Both the position numbers and the translations under genes were made by a program. Below the pieces are notes generated by a model that ran no database searches, was not told the DNA's origin, and saw only the letters and a program-made list of their open reading frames with translations. From Candidatus Sulfurimonas marisnigri (GTDB lineage Bacteria; Campylobacterota; Campylobacteria; Campylobacterales; Sulfurimonadaceae), in NCBI RefSeq assembly GCF_015265475.1, contig NZ_CP054493.1, positions 1,054,001 to 1,118,000 on the forward strand: 64,000 nucleotides of DNA, read 5' to 3'. This document shows, in pieces, positions 28,061-37,960 of the stretch; the stretch's first letter is position 1; each line of letters opens with the position of its first letter.

Positions 28061-29308
28061 GTGCTTGATGCTGATTTAATAGTTGCTCTTGCGTTTATGG
28101 CAGTACTTTTTTTTAGACAGATTTATATACTAAAGCAGCCAAATAAAATAGATTATGCACCACTTATGATAGGGATAGGAGCTATTAGCAGTCTCGTTCA
28201 TTTTATAATACATCCTGAAGTTATTGATACGCTTCTGGTATTAAGAGAGAGTCTTTTCCCTTTATTAATATCTATGTTACTTTATATTGTTATGAATGTA
28301 TTTCACCAGACAAAGCAATCTCAGCTTGAAAAAACCCAATTTGAATTTACAAAAGCTTTGATAGAACAGATAACACAGCTAAAAGAGTTTGCTTCTGAAT
28401 TAGAAAAGAAAATGATTTTAAATAAAAATGAAGATAGAGAGTCTCAACAAGAAATAAGAGAAAAATTTAAGCAAGATATAAAAGCACTAGATGCGATACA
28501 AATAAATCAAGGTAAGTTTTTAGATAAATTTTTAGAGATGGATGAGTGGCACAAGGATGTTTCAATAGCATTTGAAAATTTTACAGAAGTTCAACTACCA
28601 TCTTTGGACGATGTAGTACATAAACATATAGATATACTTAGAATTGCTGAGCAAGACCACTTTAATAAAGTTAAAAACACCCTTGAAAAAGCTGTAGATA
28701 GTAGATATGATATGACAAAAGATATCGAAGAAATGAAGTATAACTTAGAGAGTATTGGTAATATTTCGCAAACAATAGCAAATAATATTACAAATCAAAC
28801 GATTGAACAACTCTCACATGTAACGAAACCGTTCGAAAAGCAAATTTTATCACTTAAATCACATACCGAAGGTGTTGCTACATCTTTATATGAGGGTGAA
28901 AGTAAGCTTAGTGGCATTAAAGAGCAGAGTGAGATGATCATGAAGCAGATGATTTTATCATCAAAAAAGATGAGTGTATTAGAGGGACAAAATAGTTCTT
29001 TACATGATCTCTATGGCAGTATAAAAGAGCTTGTGAGTGATATAGAGATTGTAAAGGCTGAGTATGTAAAATCACAATCACAATTAAGCGTAATTGTAAA
29101 TGATCTTAAGGTAGCTCAACTTAACGAGATGAATAGTGTGAAAGAACAGATGGAATCTTTGACATTGGAACTTACAGTAAAGATAGACAACTCCCTGGAA
29201 AAATTACACAAGCACTACAATATTGCAAATGAAGATATATCAAAAAGTGTTCAGTTTTTAGCTAAACAGGCTCAAGTTAAAAAAAGTTATTCTGACCTAG
29301 ATAGATAA
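28061..29308 (+). CDS. Membrane-anchored coiled-coil protein
   Basis: A 415-residue protein starting with GTG at 28061 after AAGGAATTAAT. Three hydrophobic segments lie in the first 85 residues (about 2-18, 33-50, 60-85), followed by about 320 residues of heptad-rich, charged sequence that predicts long coiled coils facing the cytoplasm. The layout is reminiscent of RmuC, MCP or structural scaffolds, but there is no methyl-accepting hairpin or nuclease motif that I can see. Function unknown. It overlaps the convergent membrane protein gene by 12 bp. Confidence 0.7.
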   Translation: MLDADLIVALAFMAVLFFRQIYILKQPNKIDYAPLMIGIGAISSLVHFIIHPEVIDTLLVLRESLFPLLISMLLYIVMNVFHQTKQSQLEKTQFEFTKALIEQITQLKEFASELEKKMILNKNEDRESQQEIREKFKQDIKALDAIQINQGKFLDKFLEMDEWHKDVSIAFENFTEVQLPSLDDVVHKHIDILRIAEQDHFNKVKNTLEKAVDSRYDMTKDIEEMKYNLESIGNISQTIANNITNQTIEQLSHVTKPFEKQILSLKSHTEGVATSLYEGESKLSGIKEQSEMIMKQMILSSKKMSVLEGQNSSLHDLYGSIKELVSDIEIVKAEYVKSQSQLSVIVNDLKVAQLNEMNSVKEQMESLTLELTVKIDNSLEKLHKHYNIANEDISKSVQFLAKQAQVKKSYSDLDR

Positions 29309-29686
29309 TATTATTAAGACTGGGTATATAAAAAGTCCAATATATGGTAAAAAATTATTTATTGGTGCTAGCAATATCAAGCTCATTTCATGAGATAGTT
29401 CCCTTTTTATATATACCTGCTCTATAAGAATTATTTTAGTAGCTATATCTGCACTCTTAATAAAAAGTAAAATCATTGCAAAAGTGTTGTAATTGCTTAG
29501 TATTGCAAAACATATCGCAAATATAAATGTTGGCTGCATTATTAAAAATATAAAGACACTTTTAGAGTAATATTTATGCATGCGGATTATCATACCCATA
29601 ATGCTAGGTGCTTTTTGCCAGCTTATTTCATAAACTTCAAGAAAAACAAAAAGAAGTATGTAGTTTAAAACTAAATCATTTATCAT
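29297..29686 (-). CDS. Small hydrophobic membrane protein, unknown function
   Basis: A 129-residue protein with about four hydrophobic segments (roughly residues 3-20, 43-62, 66-85, 103-128). It has no recognised motif. It overlaps the preceding convergent gene and is divergent from the adhesin gene. The coding potential is plausible (AT-rich codon use like its neighbours) but support is modest. Confidence 0.55.
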   Translation of the reverse strand: MINDLVLNYILLFVFLEVYEISWQKAPSIMGMIIRMHKYYSKSVFIFLIMQPTFIFAICFAILSNYNTFAMILLFIKSADIATKIILIEQVYIKRELSHEMSLILLAPINNFLPYIGLFIYPVLIILSI

Positions 29687-29867
29687 CTTGAAATTCTACA
29701 ATAATTTTTGCATAATATAGTAAAAATTCAGAGAGCATAATCATACTCTTTAATTAAAACAATAATATAAAATAATATAAGAAAATATTTTAATACTAAA
29801 GTACTATATACATATAAATTAACTTATGATAACATCTAAAAATAATTATATTTTATGGAGGTGTGAG

Positions 29868-32800
29868 ATGTCTACTGGTAAAGTTATAGGACAAATACAA
29901 GTATCGCTTGGTAATGTAAAAATTGTTGGTGTTGATGGTGTGATTCGCAACACTACGTATGACGGTTTAATGTATGAAGGTGAGCAGATAGTTAGTGGTG
30001 ATCCTACGGCACTATTTCAGATTAAGTATGCAGCACTTCCAGAAGCAACTGCTTATGATGGTATATTTAGAGTCTTAGCTGATGGCTCAGTTATAGCCGG
30101 CATTGATGCTATGGATAGTATTGCTAGTGATGAGAACCTTATGGATTTATTAGAAACAGCAGCCGGAGAAGAAGGAATTGATCCAAGCTCTGCATTTATT
30201 CCAATTGATGTTGTTGCCGACTCTAGTGTGCAAGGTTTTACAAGAGGTTCAAATTCTGAAGTTTTGGGTGCGGATGGAATTGGTTCTGGAGCAGAGTTCT
30301 CAGATGATTTAAATGACTTCGCCCCAACTGCTTTGGATGCTGCTAATGTTGCTACAGAGGATGACTTAACTAATGTTACAGGACAACTAGTTGGTGCAGA
30401 CGCTGATGGAAATGCTTTTACTTTTGTTTTAGTTGATGGACCTACAGAGGGAACCATTATATTAAACCCTGATGGAAGTTACATTTATAATGTTGCAGGT
30501 GATTTTCAAGATTTAGGAGTCGGTGAAACTAGAGATGTTACTTTTACATATAAAACTGTAGAGACTAATACTCCGGAAGGTTATGAAAGTGAATTAGCTA
30601 CGGTAACTATTACAGTAACTGGTACAAATGATCAGCCTGAAATAACAAATATATATGCGAATGGAGAAGAAACATGGTTAATTGGAGCTTCTACAATTCA
30701 AAGTGATAATGACTCAGGAGAAGCTGGTGGGTATTACGATATAGATGGTGCATCAGTAGAAGCCATAAATACTCTATTTTATGTCGGAGAAGGTTCTGTA
30801 GAACTAAGTGATATTCCAAACCCAGTTGGTGATGAATATGACCCGACTGATGGTGCGGCTATGAAGTTTACAATGAATGTGGATGCAGGTGAAACTGTAA
30901 CATTTAACTGGACTTTTAATGATGCAGAAGGATATGATAGTAATTATGAAGATGATGAGGGCTATAGAGATTTTTCTTTTGTTGTAATTGATGGTCAATC
31001 TATAGAACTATTAGCAGATACTTATTTTGATGGTAACACAAATAGTGGTGTGTTTACATATACATTTGAAAATGCTGGTCAACATGAGATTACATTTGGA
31101 GTTATGAATGATGATGATGAACAGGCTGATTCTAGTCTTCTGATTTCATATATATCAGGTGGAACAATAGTAAGCACTGATAGCGTTGGTTATGTTGAGA
31201 GTATGGATAATACACTATATGAGACACATGATAATATAGATATATCTGGTGTAGATGATACTCAAGATGAAGTACATAATATCTTTACGGGTGTATTAAG
31301 TGTATCGGATGTTGATGTTACTGATACTCATACTTTTGAAGTAGTTACAGGAACTGTATCTATAGATGGAGTTATTCAACCAGATGCATTAGCAATAATT
31401 TACTTTAATGATGAATCAGGAAACTGGGAATACAAAATTGAAGGAGACTTTAATTATTTAAGCGCAAATGAGAATGCTGTAGTAACATTTGACTATGTTG
31501 CTATAGATGACAGTGGTGTTGGACTCGGAGATGAGTTTAATGAACCTGAACGCTCAGAACCGGCAACTGTCACATTGACAATTACAGGGACTAATGACCA
31601 GCCGATAGTATCAGAAGTAGCCGTTGAAGCAGTAAATGAAGCTTTAGACGGCATGAATGTAAATGTGTTTGTAAATCAGTTGTCGGTAACAGATGATGAC
31701 GTTAATGATACACACACTTTTCATATTGTAGACCCAGATGCCAATGAAGGAAATTTTTATGGAGGAGGGGGTACTCAAGGTGCTCATGATCCTCACATCC
31801 CAACTACTGTAACTGATGATTCAGGTGTCCCACTTGGGATTACCGCTACAGTAGAGATGACAGATATAGACAATGGTACATTCGAGATAGTTGGTGACTT
31901 TAATGCACTTGCAGTAGGGGAGAGTGCTACAGTTACATTCTCTTATGTAGCCATAGACAATAGTGATGGTGTAGGCGAAGCATCAGTTTCAGAACCAAAA
32001 TTAGTTACAGTTACAATTTTGGGTACGAATGATCAACCGGTAGTTACAGACATAAATGCAAATACTATCGTTGTTGGGGAAGAACTTACTGATGTCCATG
32101 ATATAGTCGAAAATGGTGAGGGGACAGTTGCATATACATATTTTACTGTTTATGAAACAACAACAGTTTCAATCGCAGCAAACTCAACTGGAAGTAGTTT
32201 TGTTGATCCTTATCTTTACGTATTTTCTAATGATGGTGATTTGACTGAGGATGATTATATAACACACAATGATGATTCTGGACCTGGTTATAATTCATTT
32301 CTTAGTGTAACACTTCAGCCTGGAGAATATATTGCTGCGGTGGGTGACTTTCCTCTAAACATTTCAGAAGCTGTGAACGGAATAAATAATGGTAATAACA
32401 GTGCAGGTGAGATAACCATAATATTTACTGCAGATTACGGTATATCTATACATGATTCTAATACGAATAATTCTCTCTTTTATGAATCTCACGACACTAC
32501 TGATATTATAGGATTAGACGACACACAAGAGGATGTATATACAACATTCGTTGGTACTTTAGCAGTACAAGATGATGATGTTACTGATACTCATACTTTT
32601 GAAGTAGTTACAGGAACGATAGCAATTAATGGAGAGACTATTTCTGATGCATTAGCAACAATCTATTTCAATGAAGAATTAGGAAACTGGGAGTACGAAA
32701 TAAGAGGAGACTTTAATTACTTAAGCGCAAATGAGAATGCTGTAGTTACTTTTGATTATGTAGCTATAGATGATAGTGGTGTTGGACTAGGAGATGAGTT

Positions 32801-35800
32801 CAATGAGCCGGAACGTTCTGAACCAGCAACTGTTACACTCACAATTACTGGATCAAATGATCAACCGATTGTAAGTAATGTTGTTCTTGGTATAGATGAA
32901 ATAATCTACGAAACTCACGACACAAATCCTGCAGACAACTATAATGGAGAAGGGTATAATCCAGATTGGGATGGTGGTATTGGTCTAAATGACGAATACA
33001 GCAATGCCTTAAGAGGTACCCTGGTCGCGAGTGATGATGATATTAATGATACTCATATGTTTGATATTATTAATACAAACGGGGGCAACTTTACATCAAC
33101 ACTAGACACCCAAGCTGAAGGTTATAATACACATGTAGAGTATCCTGTATGGGATATTGACCTTCAAGATGGCGAATTAGATTTTCCAGTATCAGTTATG
33201 ATTGAATCAACAGATATTGATGCTTCAGAGATTGATCTTTCATATATTAGACTATATAACAATGATGGTGCCGATAGCAGTACAGACTTTAAACTAGTTG
33301 GTAACTTCAATGCATTAGCCGCAGGTGAGACAGCAACTGTAACATTTACATACAATGCAACTGACAGCTCAAGCGGAAGTGAAGAGCCAAACCTATCAGA
33401 ACCAAAAACAGTAACTATTACTGTGACTGGTACTAATGATCAACCGGTTGTGGAGAATGTTGTTCTTGGTATAGATGAAATAATCTACGAAACTCACGAC
33501 ACAAATCCTGCAGACAACTATAATGGAGAAGGGTATAATCCAGATTGGGATGGTGGTATTGGTCTAAATGACGAATACAGCAATGCCTTAAGAGGTACCC
33601 TGGTCGCGAGTGATGATGATATTAATGATACTCATATGTTTGATATTATTAATACAAACGGGGGCAACTTTACATCAACACTAGACACCCAAGCTGAAGG
33701 TTATAATACACATGTAGAGTATCCTGTATGGGATATTGACCTTCAAGATGGCGAATTAGATTTTCCAGTATCAGTTATGATTGAATCAACAGATATTGAT
33801 GCTTCAGAGATTGATCTTTCATATATTAGACTATATAACAATGATGGTGCCGATAGCAGTACAGACTTTAAACTAGTTGGTAACTTCAATGCATTAGCCG
33901 CAGGTGAGACAGCAACTGTAACATTTACATACAATGCAACTGACAGCTCAAGCGGAAGTGAAGAGCCAAACCTATCAGAACCAAAAACAGTAACTATTAC
34001 TGTGACTGGTACTAATGATCAACCGGTTATAGAGAATGTTAATTTAAATGATACTCAAGGTACCATTTATGAAACACGCGATAATACGACTTATTTTAAC
34101 AATAGTGATGATACACAAAATGATACATATAGCTATATTGATGGAACATTAGCCACAGCAGATGATGATGTTAACGATGGGCATACCTTTATCTTAGCGG
34201 ATATTACAGCAAGAGAGTTTTATGGTGTTCCTAGACAAGGGGCTGATACTCAAGATGTTAAATTTCAAGTTGTTTCTGAATATGCTGACGCTAGTGACCG
34301 TGTTGTTGATGGTTACGTTAAAATGGTTGTCGAATCAACTGATATTAATGTTGGACATATTGATGTTAAAGGAATCGTATTATTTGATAATGATCCTACT
34401 GATGCTACTCCAAATTCAACAGATTTCAAAGTATTTGGAGACTTCAATGCTCTTGGAGTAGATGAAACAGCAACAATTACTTTTAAATATTATGCACAAG
34501 ATGATAGTGGTGTAAATGAGAATGGGGATGTAAATAACGAACCATCACTCTCAGAACCAAAAACAGTAACTTTTACTGTAACTGGTACAAATGATCAGCC
34601 TATTATTGATCATATTGAGACTAGGGATGTACTTGAGACTAACTTAGATTCAGTTACTTATTATGGAGAAGTTGCACCTGTTGATTTGACAGATGTAGCA
34701 TCAGATCCAAAAGAAGGATCAGCACTAAAACTTGTTTTTGATACTGCTGATGGTGATACAGTGTCATTTGACTGGAATTTCATATCTGCTGATATGTTCC
34801 TAGATGCTGTTTCAGTTATGGTAGATGGTGTTATTGTTGGAACCGTTGACACACAAAGAAGCCTGACTTCTGGAACATATGAAACAGACCCTCTTAGTTC
34901 AGGTGAACATACAATTACATTTGTAGTTGTAAATGACAGACTTGATGATGGTAATACTGCCTATAATGCACAATTTGTTATCTCTAATGTTGTAACTGAT
35001 GGTGTAATGCTTCCAGGAGAAGTATTTGGTGCTGTTGATAGAGTTGGTGGTACTTACACTTTATCTGCTAATTCAAATCTTCCAGTAGCTGATCTTGATG
35101 CGTTTATAGACCTTGAAGGTGTTACGTATGAAAATGCACACTTAAGTGGATCAATCGAAGAGTATTTGAATGGTGAGGATAGAGTAGATGGTATACATGT
35201 AAGTGATGATGATGACAATGATGGCTACTCTTACGTGGCATTTGCTGACAGAATTGTTGAATTTACAGAGACTCATGACGACCCAGGGACAGATGTGGAC
35301 CTTATAACAACCCCTATCCGCGTAAGTCTTGATGCAGATGGTAACTACGATGTGATTAGTTCAAGTTTTGACAAGCTTGGAGATGGTGATAGTGTAACAA
35401 TCACTTTTGATATTCGAGTAAGAGATGATAGTGGTGCTAGTGATAGAGGAACTGATCCTGATGAGGCAGCAGTATCAGAAGCAAAAACAGTAACTATCGT
35501 GATTAACGGAACTAATGATAGTCCGGTACTTGGAGCTATTAGCGCTGTGGAAATGATGGAGACTGATTTACAAGGTCTTCCATTTACTCAAGACCAAGCT
35601 TATCCAGAAAACTCTTATATTATTGGTACTTTACCTCCTGTTACAGAGTTGGTATCTGATGAAGATCTAAATGATACACATACATATGTAGAGTTTGGAC
35701 AGTTTAGCGGACCTCCAATGTTTGTAAATGTTCTGGACGCTAATGGAGCGATTATGGGTAATGCTCAAATCAGACTAGATTCTGCAGGAGAGTATAGAGT

Positions 35801-37886
35801 TTTTAATCCATCATTTAATAATCTTGCCGCGGGTGAGACAGCAACAATTAACTTTGAAGTTAAAGTTACAGATGGAACTTCACTCGGTGAGAATCCAGAA
35901 TCAAATGCTCAAGTCGTGACACTTACGGTAACTGGAACAAACGATCAACCAGTTGTTCAAGATGTACATATTGGTATAGCTGAGACATCTTTAGCTAATG
36001 TAGGTATCTATGAAGAAGCAAGATATGAAGGAACATTAACTTCAGCAGATGAAGATACTGCTAATACTAACCCTCACTATCAATTAGTAGGAGATGTAGA
36101 AGTTTCAGGCAACTCAGCTGGAATATTGGCTTCTCATGTAGTTGTTGCCTTATCAGGTGCAAGTTCAAATGGATGGAATACTACTGGAGACTATACTGTT
36201 ACAAGCACGATGTTTAACGGTTTAGCAGCAGGTGAGACAGTTACAGTTAGTTTTGATTATAAAGCATCTGACTGGGAAGGTTTTTCAACAACAGGAGATG
36301 GAGTAAATGAAGCTTCTCACAGTGATGTTAAAACAGTAACTCTTACCATAACAGGCACAAATGATGCAGCAGTTCTCTCTGGAGATGTCGCTGGCGGAAT
36401 TAATGAAGATTCTGTATTGACAATCGACGGGCAGTTATTAATTACAGATGAAGATGTAGGTGAAGCACATTATCAAACTGGATTTGATTTTGATTCTTCT
36501 TCAGACAATTCTGAATCATATGGTACCTTTACGATTGATACAAATGGCAGATGGACGTATTCACTAGATAATGCAAATCATGGCTCAGAGATTCAAGCAC
36601 TGCATGCTGGAGAAACAATTACTGAAGTGTTTAATGTTTATTCTCAAGATGATACTACTCATAGTAATCCGCAGTTAGTTACAATTACAATAGAAGGTGC
36701 AGAAGATGGACCGGTTGCGGTTTCTGAGACTATTACTAAAGTAGCTGATCATGTTGACATGACTAGTATACCTAGTTACGAGGATGGTGATATTACAGCA
36801 ATGACATTCAACTCTTTATTCCCATATTGGACGAATGAAAATGCTGAAGTTGTAGTACGTGGTAATGGCACATATGCAGTTGATGATCAAAATGAGGTAA
36901 GAATTTTTTGGTGGTCTGTTGCTGATGCTGATAAAGAAAATTTTATTGATAGCAAAGGCTTATGGAATGAAGGAATTATTTTTAATTTTAATCATATAGT
37001 AAGTGAAGCTACAATAGTTCTACATAATATTGATAATCATGATAATGTGGCAATTGCACTTTATAATGGAGATGATTTTATTAAATTTGTAGATGCTTCC
37101 AATGTAGCTCCAAATAACCAAGTACTTACAATTGATGAGGGTTTAACATTTACTGGGGTTAGAATCTATGCACTTGATACTATTAATGGAATAACGGATT
37201 TTACAGTTGATTCTGTTGTTGGTTATTATGAATATGAAACAATTAATCCTTTCATAATAGAAGAGGAGACATTATTAGCAAACGACACTGATGCTGAAAA
37301 CGATGATTTAGATATAATTTTTGTTGATAGTCTGTTGATTCCAGTTGGAGGAGGTGCAGCTATTGGCACGGTGACTCTTGTGGATGGAGATGTTCTAATA
37401 ACTCCAAATTCAGGAGTAGAATTTACAGACCCTGTTAACGAGTATGCCACATTTAATTATACTATATCTGATGGTAATGGTGGAATTGATACAGCAACTG
37501 CTACTATCAATATAAGACTAGGTACTTTAGAAGAAGGTGAAGCATATTCTGATATTGAAAATGTTCTAGTAATTGATGATAATGGCTTACTCGATTTAAC
37601 AAATGTTACAAATATAGATGTAATTCAGTTAGGTGAAGATGCTACGCTAGTTGGAAGTGGTGCTCTTGATGCTATTAATGCTAATGATGTATTTACAGCA
37701 ACAGGGGATGATAATACACTAGTTATCACTGCATTAGATAATAACGCAGCAGATCAGGTCAATGTAGATACAAGCTCATTAACACCTCAAGGAGATACTA
37801 ATATTGGTGGCGTAGACTATGCTCAGTACGGCGATGGAACATCAACATTGTTAATTGAGATTGATCCTCCAATAGATATGCCATAA
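29868..37886 (+). CDS. Giant LapA-like type I-secreted adhesin with VCBS repeats
   Basis: A 2672-residue acidic protein. I place the start at the ATG at 29868, preceded by GGAGG, in preference to 29826. Residues 1-110 form a retention module (MSTGKVIGQIQVSLGNVKI) ending in T97-A-A-G, the site type cut by LapG periplasmic proteases. The body holds ten GTND/GSND-type domain ends (VCBS/cadherin-like), many introduced by YETHD. A last Ig-like domain (LLANDTDAENDDLDI) and an acidic C-terminus rich in Asp, Asn and Val form the likely secretion end. I saw no long run of RTX nonapeptides. The secretion operon lies opposite. Role: cell-surface adhesion and biofilm (inference from family). Confidence 0.9.
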   Translation: MSTGKVIGQIQVSLGNVKIVGVDGVIRNTTYDGLMYEGEQIVSGDPTALFQIKYAALPEATAYDGIFRVLADGSVIAGIDAMDSIASDENLMDLLETAAGEEGIDPSSAFIPIDVVADSSVQGFTRGSNSEVLGADGIGSGAEFSDDLNDFAPTALDAANVATEDDLTNVTGQLVGADADGNAFTFVLVDGPTEGTIILNPDGSYIYNVAGDFQDLGVGETRDVTFTYKTVETNTPEGYESELATVTITVTGTNDQPEITNIYANGEETWLIGASTIQSDNDSGEAGGYYDIDGASVEAINTLFYVGEGSVELSDIPNPVGDEYDPTDGAAMKFTMNVDAGETVTFNWTFNDAEGYDSNYEDDEGYRDFSFVVIDGQSIELLADTYFDGNTNSGVFTYTFENAGQHEITFGVMNDDDEQADSSLLISYISGGTIVSTDSVGYVESMDNTLYETHDNIDISGVDDTQDEVHNIFTGVLSVSDVDVTDTHTFEVVTGTVSIDGVIQPDALAIIYFNDESGNWEYKIEGDFNYLSANENAVVTFDYVAIDDSGVGLGDEFNEPERSEPATVTLTITGTNDQPIVSEVAVEAVNEALDGMNVNVFVNQLSVTDDDVNDTHTFHIVDPDANEGNFYGGGGTQGAHDPHIPTTVTDDSGVPLGITATVEMTDIDNGTFEIVGDFNALAVGESATVTFSYVAIDNSDGVGEASVSEPKLVTVTILGTNDQPVVTDINANTIVVGEELTDVHDIVENGEGTVAYTYFTVYETTTVSIAANSTGSSFVDPYLYVFSNDGDLTEDDYITHNDDSGPGYNSFLSVTLQPGEYIAAVGDFPLNISEAVNGINNGNNSAGEITIIFTADYGISIHDSNTNNSLFYESHDTTDIIGLDDTQEDVYTTFVGTLAVQDDDVTDTHTFEVVTGTIAINGETISDALATIYFNEELGNWEYEIRGDFNYLSANENAVVTFDYVAIDDSGVGLGDEFNEPERSEPATVTLTITGSNDQPIVSNVVLGIDEIIYETHDTNPADNYNGEGYNPDWDGGIGLNDEYSNALRGTLVASDDDINDTHMFDIINTNGGNFTSTLDTQAEGYNTHVEYPVWDIDLQDGELDFPVSVMIESTDIDASEIDLSYIRLYNNDGADSSTDFKLVGNFNALAAGETATVTFTYNATDSSSGSEEPNLSEPKTVTITVTGTNDQPVVENVVLGIDEIIYETHDTNPADNYNGEGYNPDWDGGIGLNDEYSNALRGTLVASDDDINDTHMFDIINTNGGNFTSTLDTQAEGYNTHVEYPVWDIDLQDGELDFPVSVMIESTDIDASEIDLSYIRLYNNDGADSSTDFKLVGNFNALAAGETATVTFTYNATDSSSGSEEPNLSEPKTVTITVTGTNDQPVIENVNLNDTQGTIYETRDNTTYFNNSDDTQNDTYSYIDGTLATADDDVNDGHTFILADITAREFYGVPRQGADTQDVKFQVVSEYADASDRVVDGYVKMVVESTDINVGHIDVKGIVLFDNDPTDATPNSTDFKVFGDFNALGVDETATITFKYYAQDDSGVNENGDVNNEPSLSEPKTVTFTVTGTNDQPIIDHIETRDVLETNLDSVTYYGEVAPVDLTDVASDPKEGSALKLVFDTADGDTVSFDWNFISADMFLDAVSVMVDGVIVGTVDTQRSLTSGTYETDPLSSGEHTITFVVVNDRLDDGNTAYNAQFVISNVVTDGVMLPGEVFGAVDRVGGTYTLSANSNLPVADLDAFIDLEGVTYENAHLSGSIEEYLNGEDRVDGIHVSDDDDNDGYSYVAFADRIVEFTETHDDPGTDVDLITTPIRVSLDADGNYDVISSSFDKLGDGDSVTITFDIRVRDDSGASDRGTDPDEAAVSEAKTVTIVINGTNDSPVLGAISAVEMMETDLQGLPFTQDQAYPENSYIIGTLPPVTELVSDEDLNDTHTYVEFGQFSGPPMFVNVLDANGAIMGNAQIRLDSAGEYRVFNPSFNNLAAGETATINFEVKVTDGTSLGENPESNAQVVTLTVTGTNDQPVVQDVHIGIAETSLANVGIYEEARYEGTLTSADEDTANTNPHYQLVGDVEVSGNSAGILASHVVVALSGASSNGWNTTGDYTVTSTMFNGLAAGETVTVSFDYKASDWEGFSTTGDGVNEASHSDVKTVTLTITGTNDAAVLSGDVAGGINEDSVLTIDGQLLITDEDVGEAHYQTGFDFDSSSDNSESYGTFTIDTNGRWTYSLDNANHGSEIQALHAGETITEVFNVYSQDDTTHSNPQLVTITIEGAEDGPVAVSETITKVADHVDMTSIPSYEDGDITAMTFNSLFPYWTNENAEVVVRGNGTYAVDDQNEVRIFWWSVADADKENFIDSKGLWNEGIIFNFNHIVSEATIVLHNIDNHDNVAIALYNGDDFIKFVDASNVAPNNQVLTIDEGLTFTGVRIYALDTINGITDFTVDSVVGYYEYETINPFIIEEETLLANDTDAENDDLDIIFVDSLLIPVGGGAAIGTVTLVDGDVLITPNSGVEFTDPVNEYATFNYTISDGNGGIDTATATINIRLGTLEEGEAYSDIENVLVIDDNGLLDLTNVTNIDVIQLGEDATLVGSGALDAINANDVFTATGDDNTLVITALDNNAADQVNVDTSSLTPQGDTNIGGVDYAQYGDGTSTLLIEIDPPIDMP
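32877..34027 (+). repeat. 579-bp tandem duplication inside the adhesin gene
   Basis: Unit 1 runs 32877-33448 and unit 2 runs 33456-34027; the offset is exactly 579 bp (193 codons, one whole VCBS domain starting NVVLGIDEIIYETHD). I found no difference between the units by eye, including silent sites. This implies a very recent duplication or ongoing gene conversion, and allows in-frame loss or gain of a domain. Confidence 0.93.
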
Positions 37887-37897
37887 TGTACAAATAT

Positions 37898-37930
37898 GTT
37901 AACATGTAACAATATTTGTTGCATGTTAAC
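37898..37930. terminator. Bidirectional hairpin between the adhesin gene and its secretion operon
   Basis: Inverted repeat GTTAACATG (37898-37906) and CATGTTAAC (37922-37930), with inner pairing AACA/TGTT. T-rich sequence follows on the plus strand and A-rich sequence precedes it, so it can end transcription from both sides of these convergent genes. Confidence 0.75.
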
Positions 37931-37960
37931 TACTATTTAATTTTCTTTATTTTAGAATGA

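Noticed and set aside
29297-29686. CRISPR-like or holin-like role for the small membrane protein
   Set aside because: No phage genes or lysis genes nearby; only hydrophobic segments are visible, so no function is assigned.
33164-33934. Two identical 63-codon minus-strand frames (33164-33355 and 33743-33934)
   Set aside because: They are antisense shadows of the duplicated VCBS domain in the adhesin gene; their identity only reflects the tandem duplication.
34222-34461. 79-codon plus-strand frame within the adhesin gene
   Set aside because: Out-of-frame shadow of the adhesin with low-complexity Leu/Met content.
29868-37886. RTX calcium-binding nonapeptide array in the adhesin
   Set aside because: I looked for GGxGxDxUx runs toward the C-terminus and did not find a convincing series; the acidic VCBS-type domains explain the Asp-rich composition.
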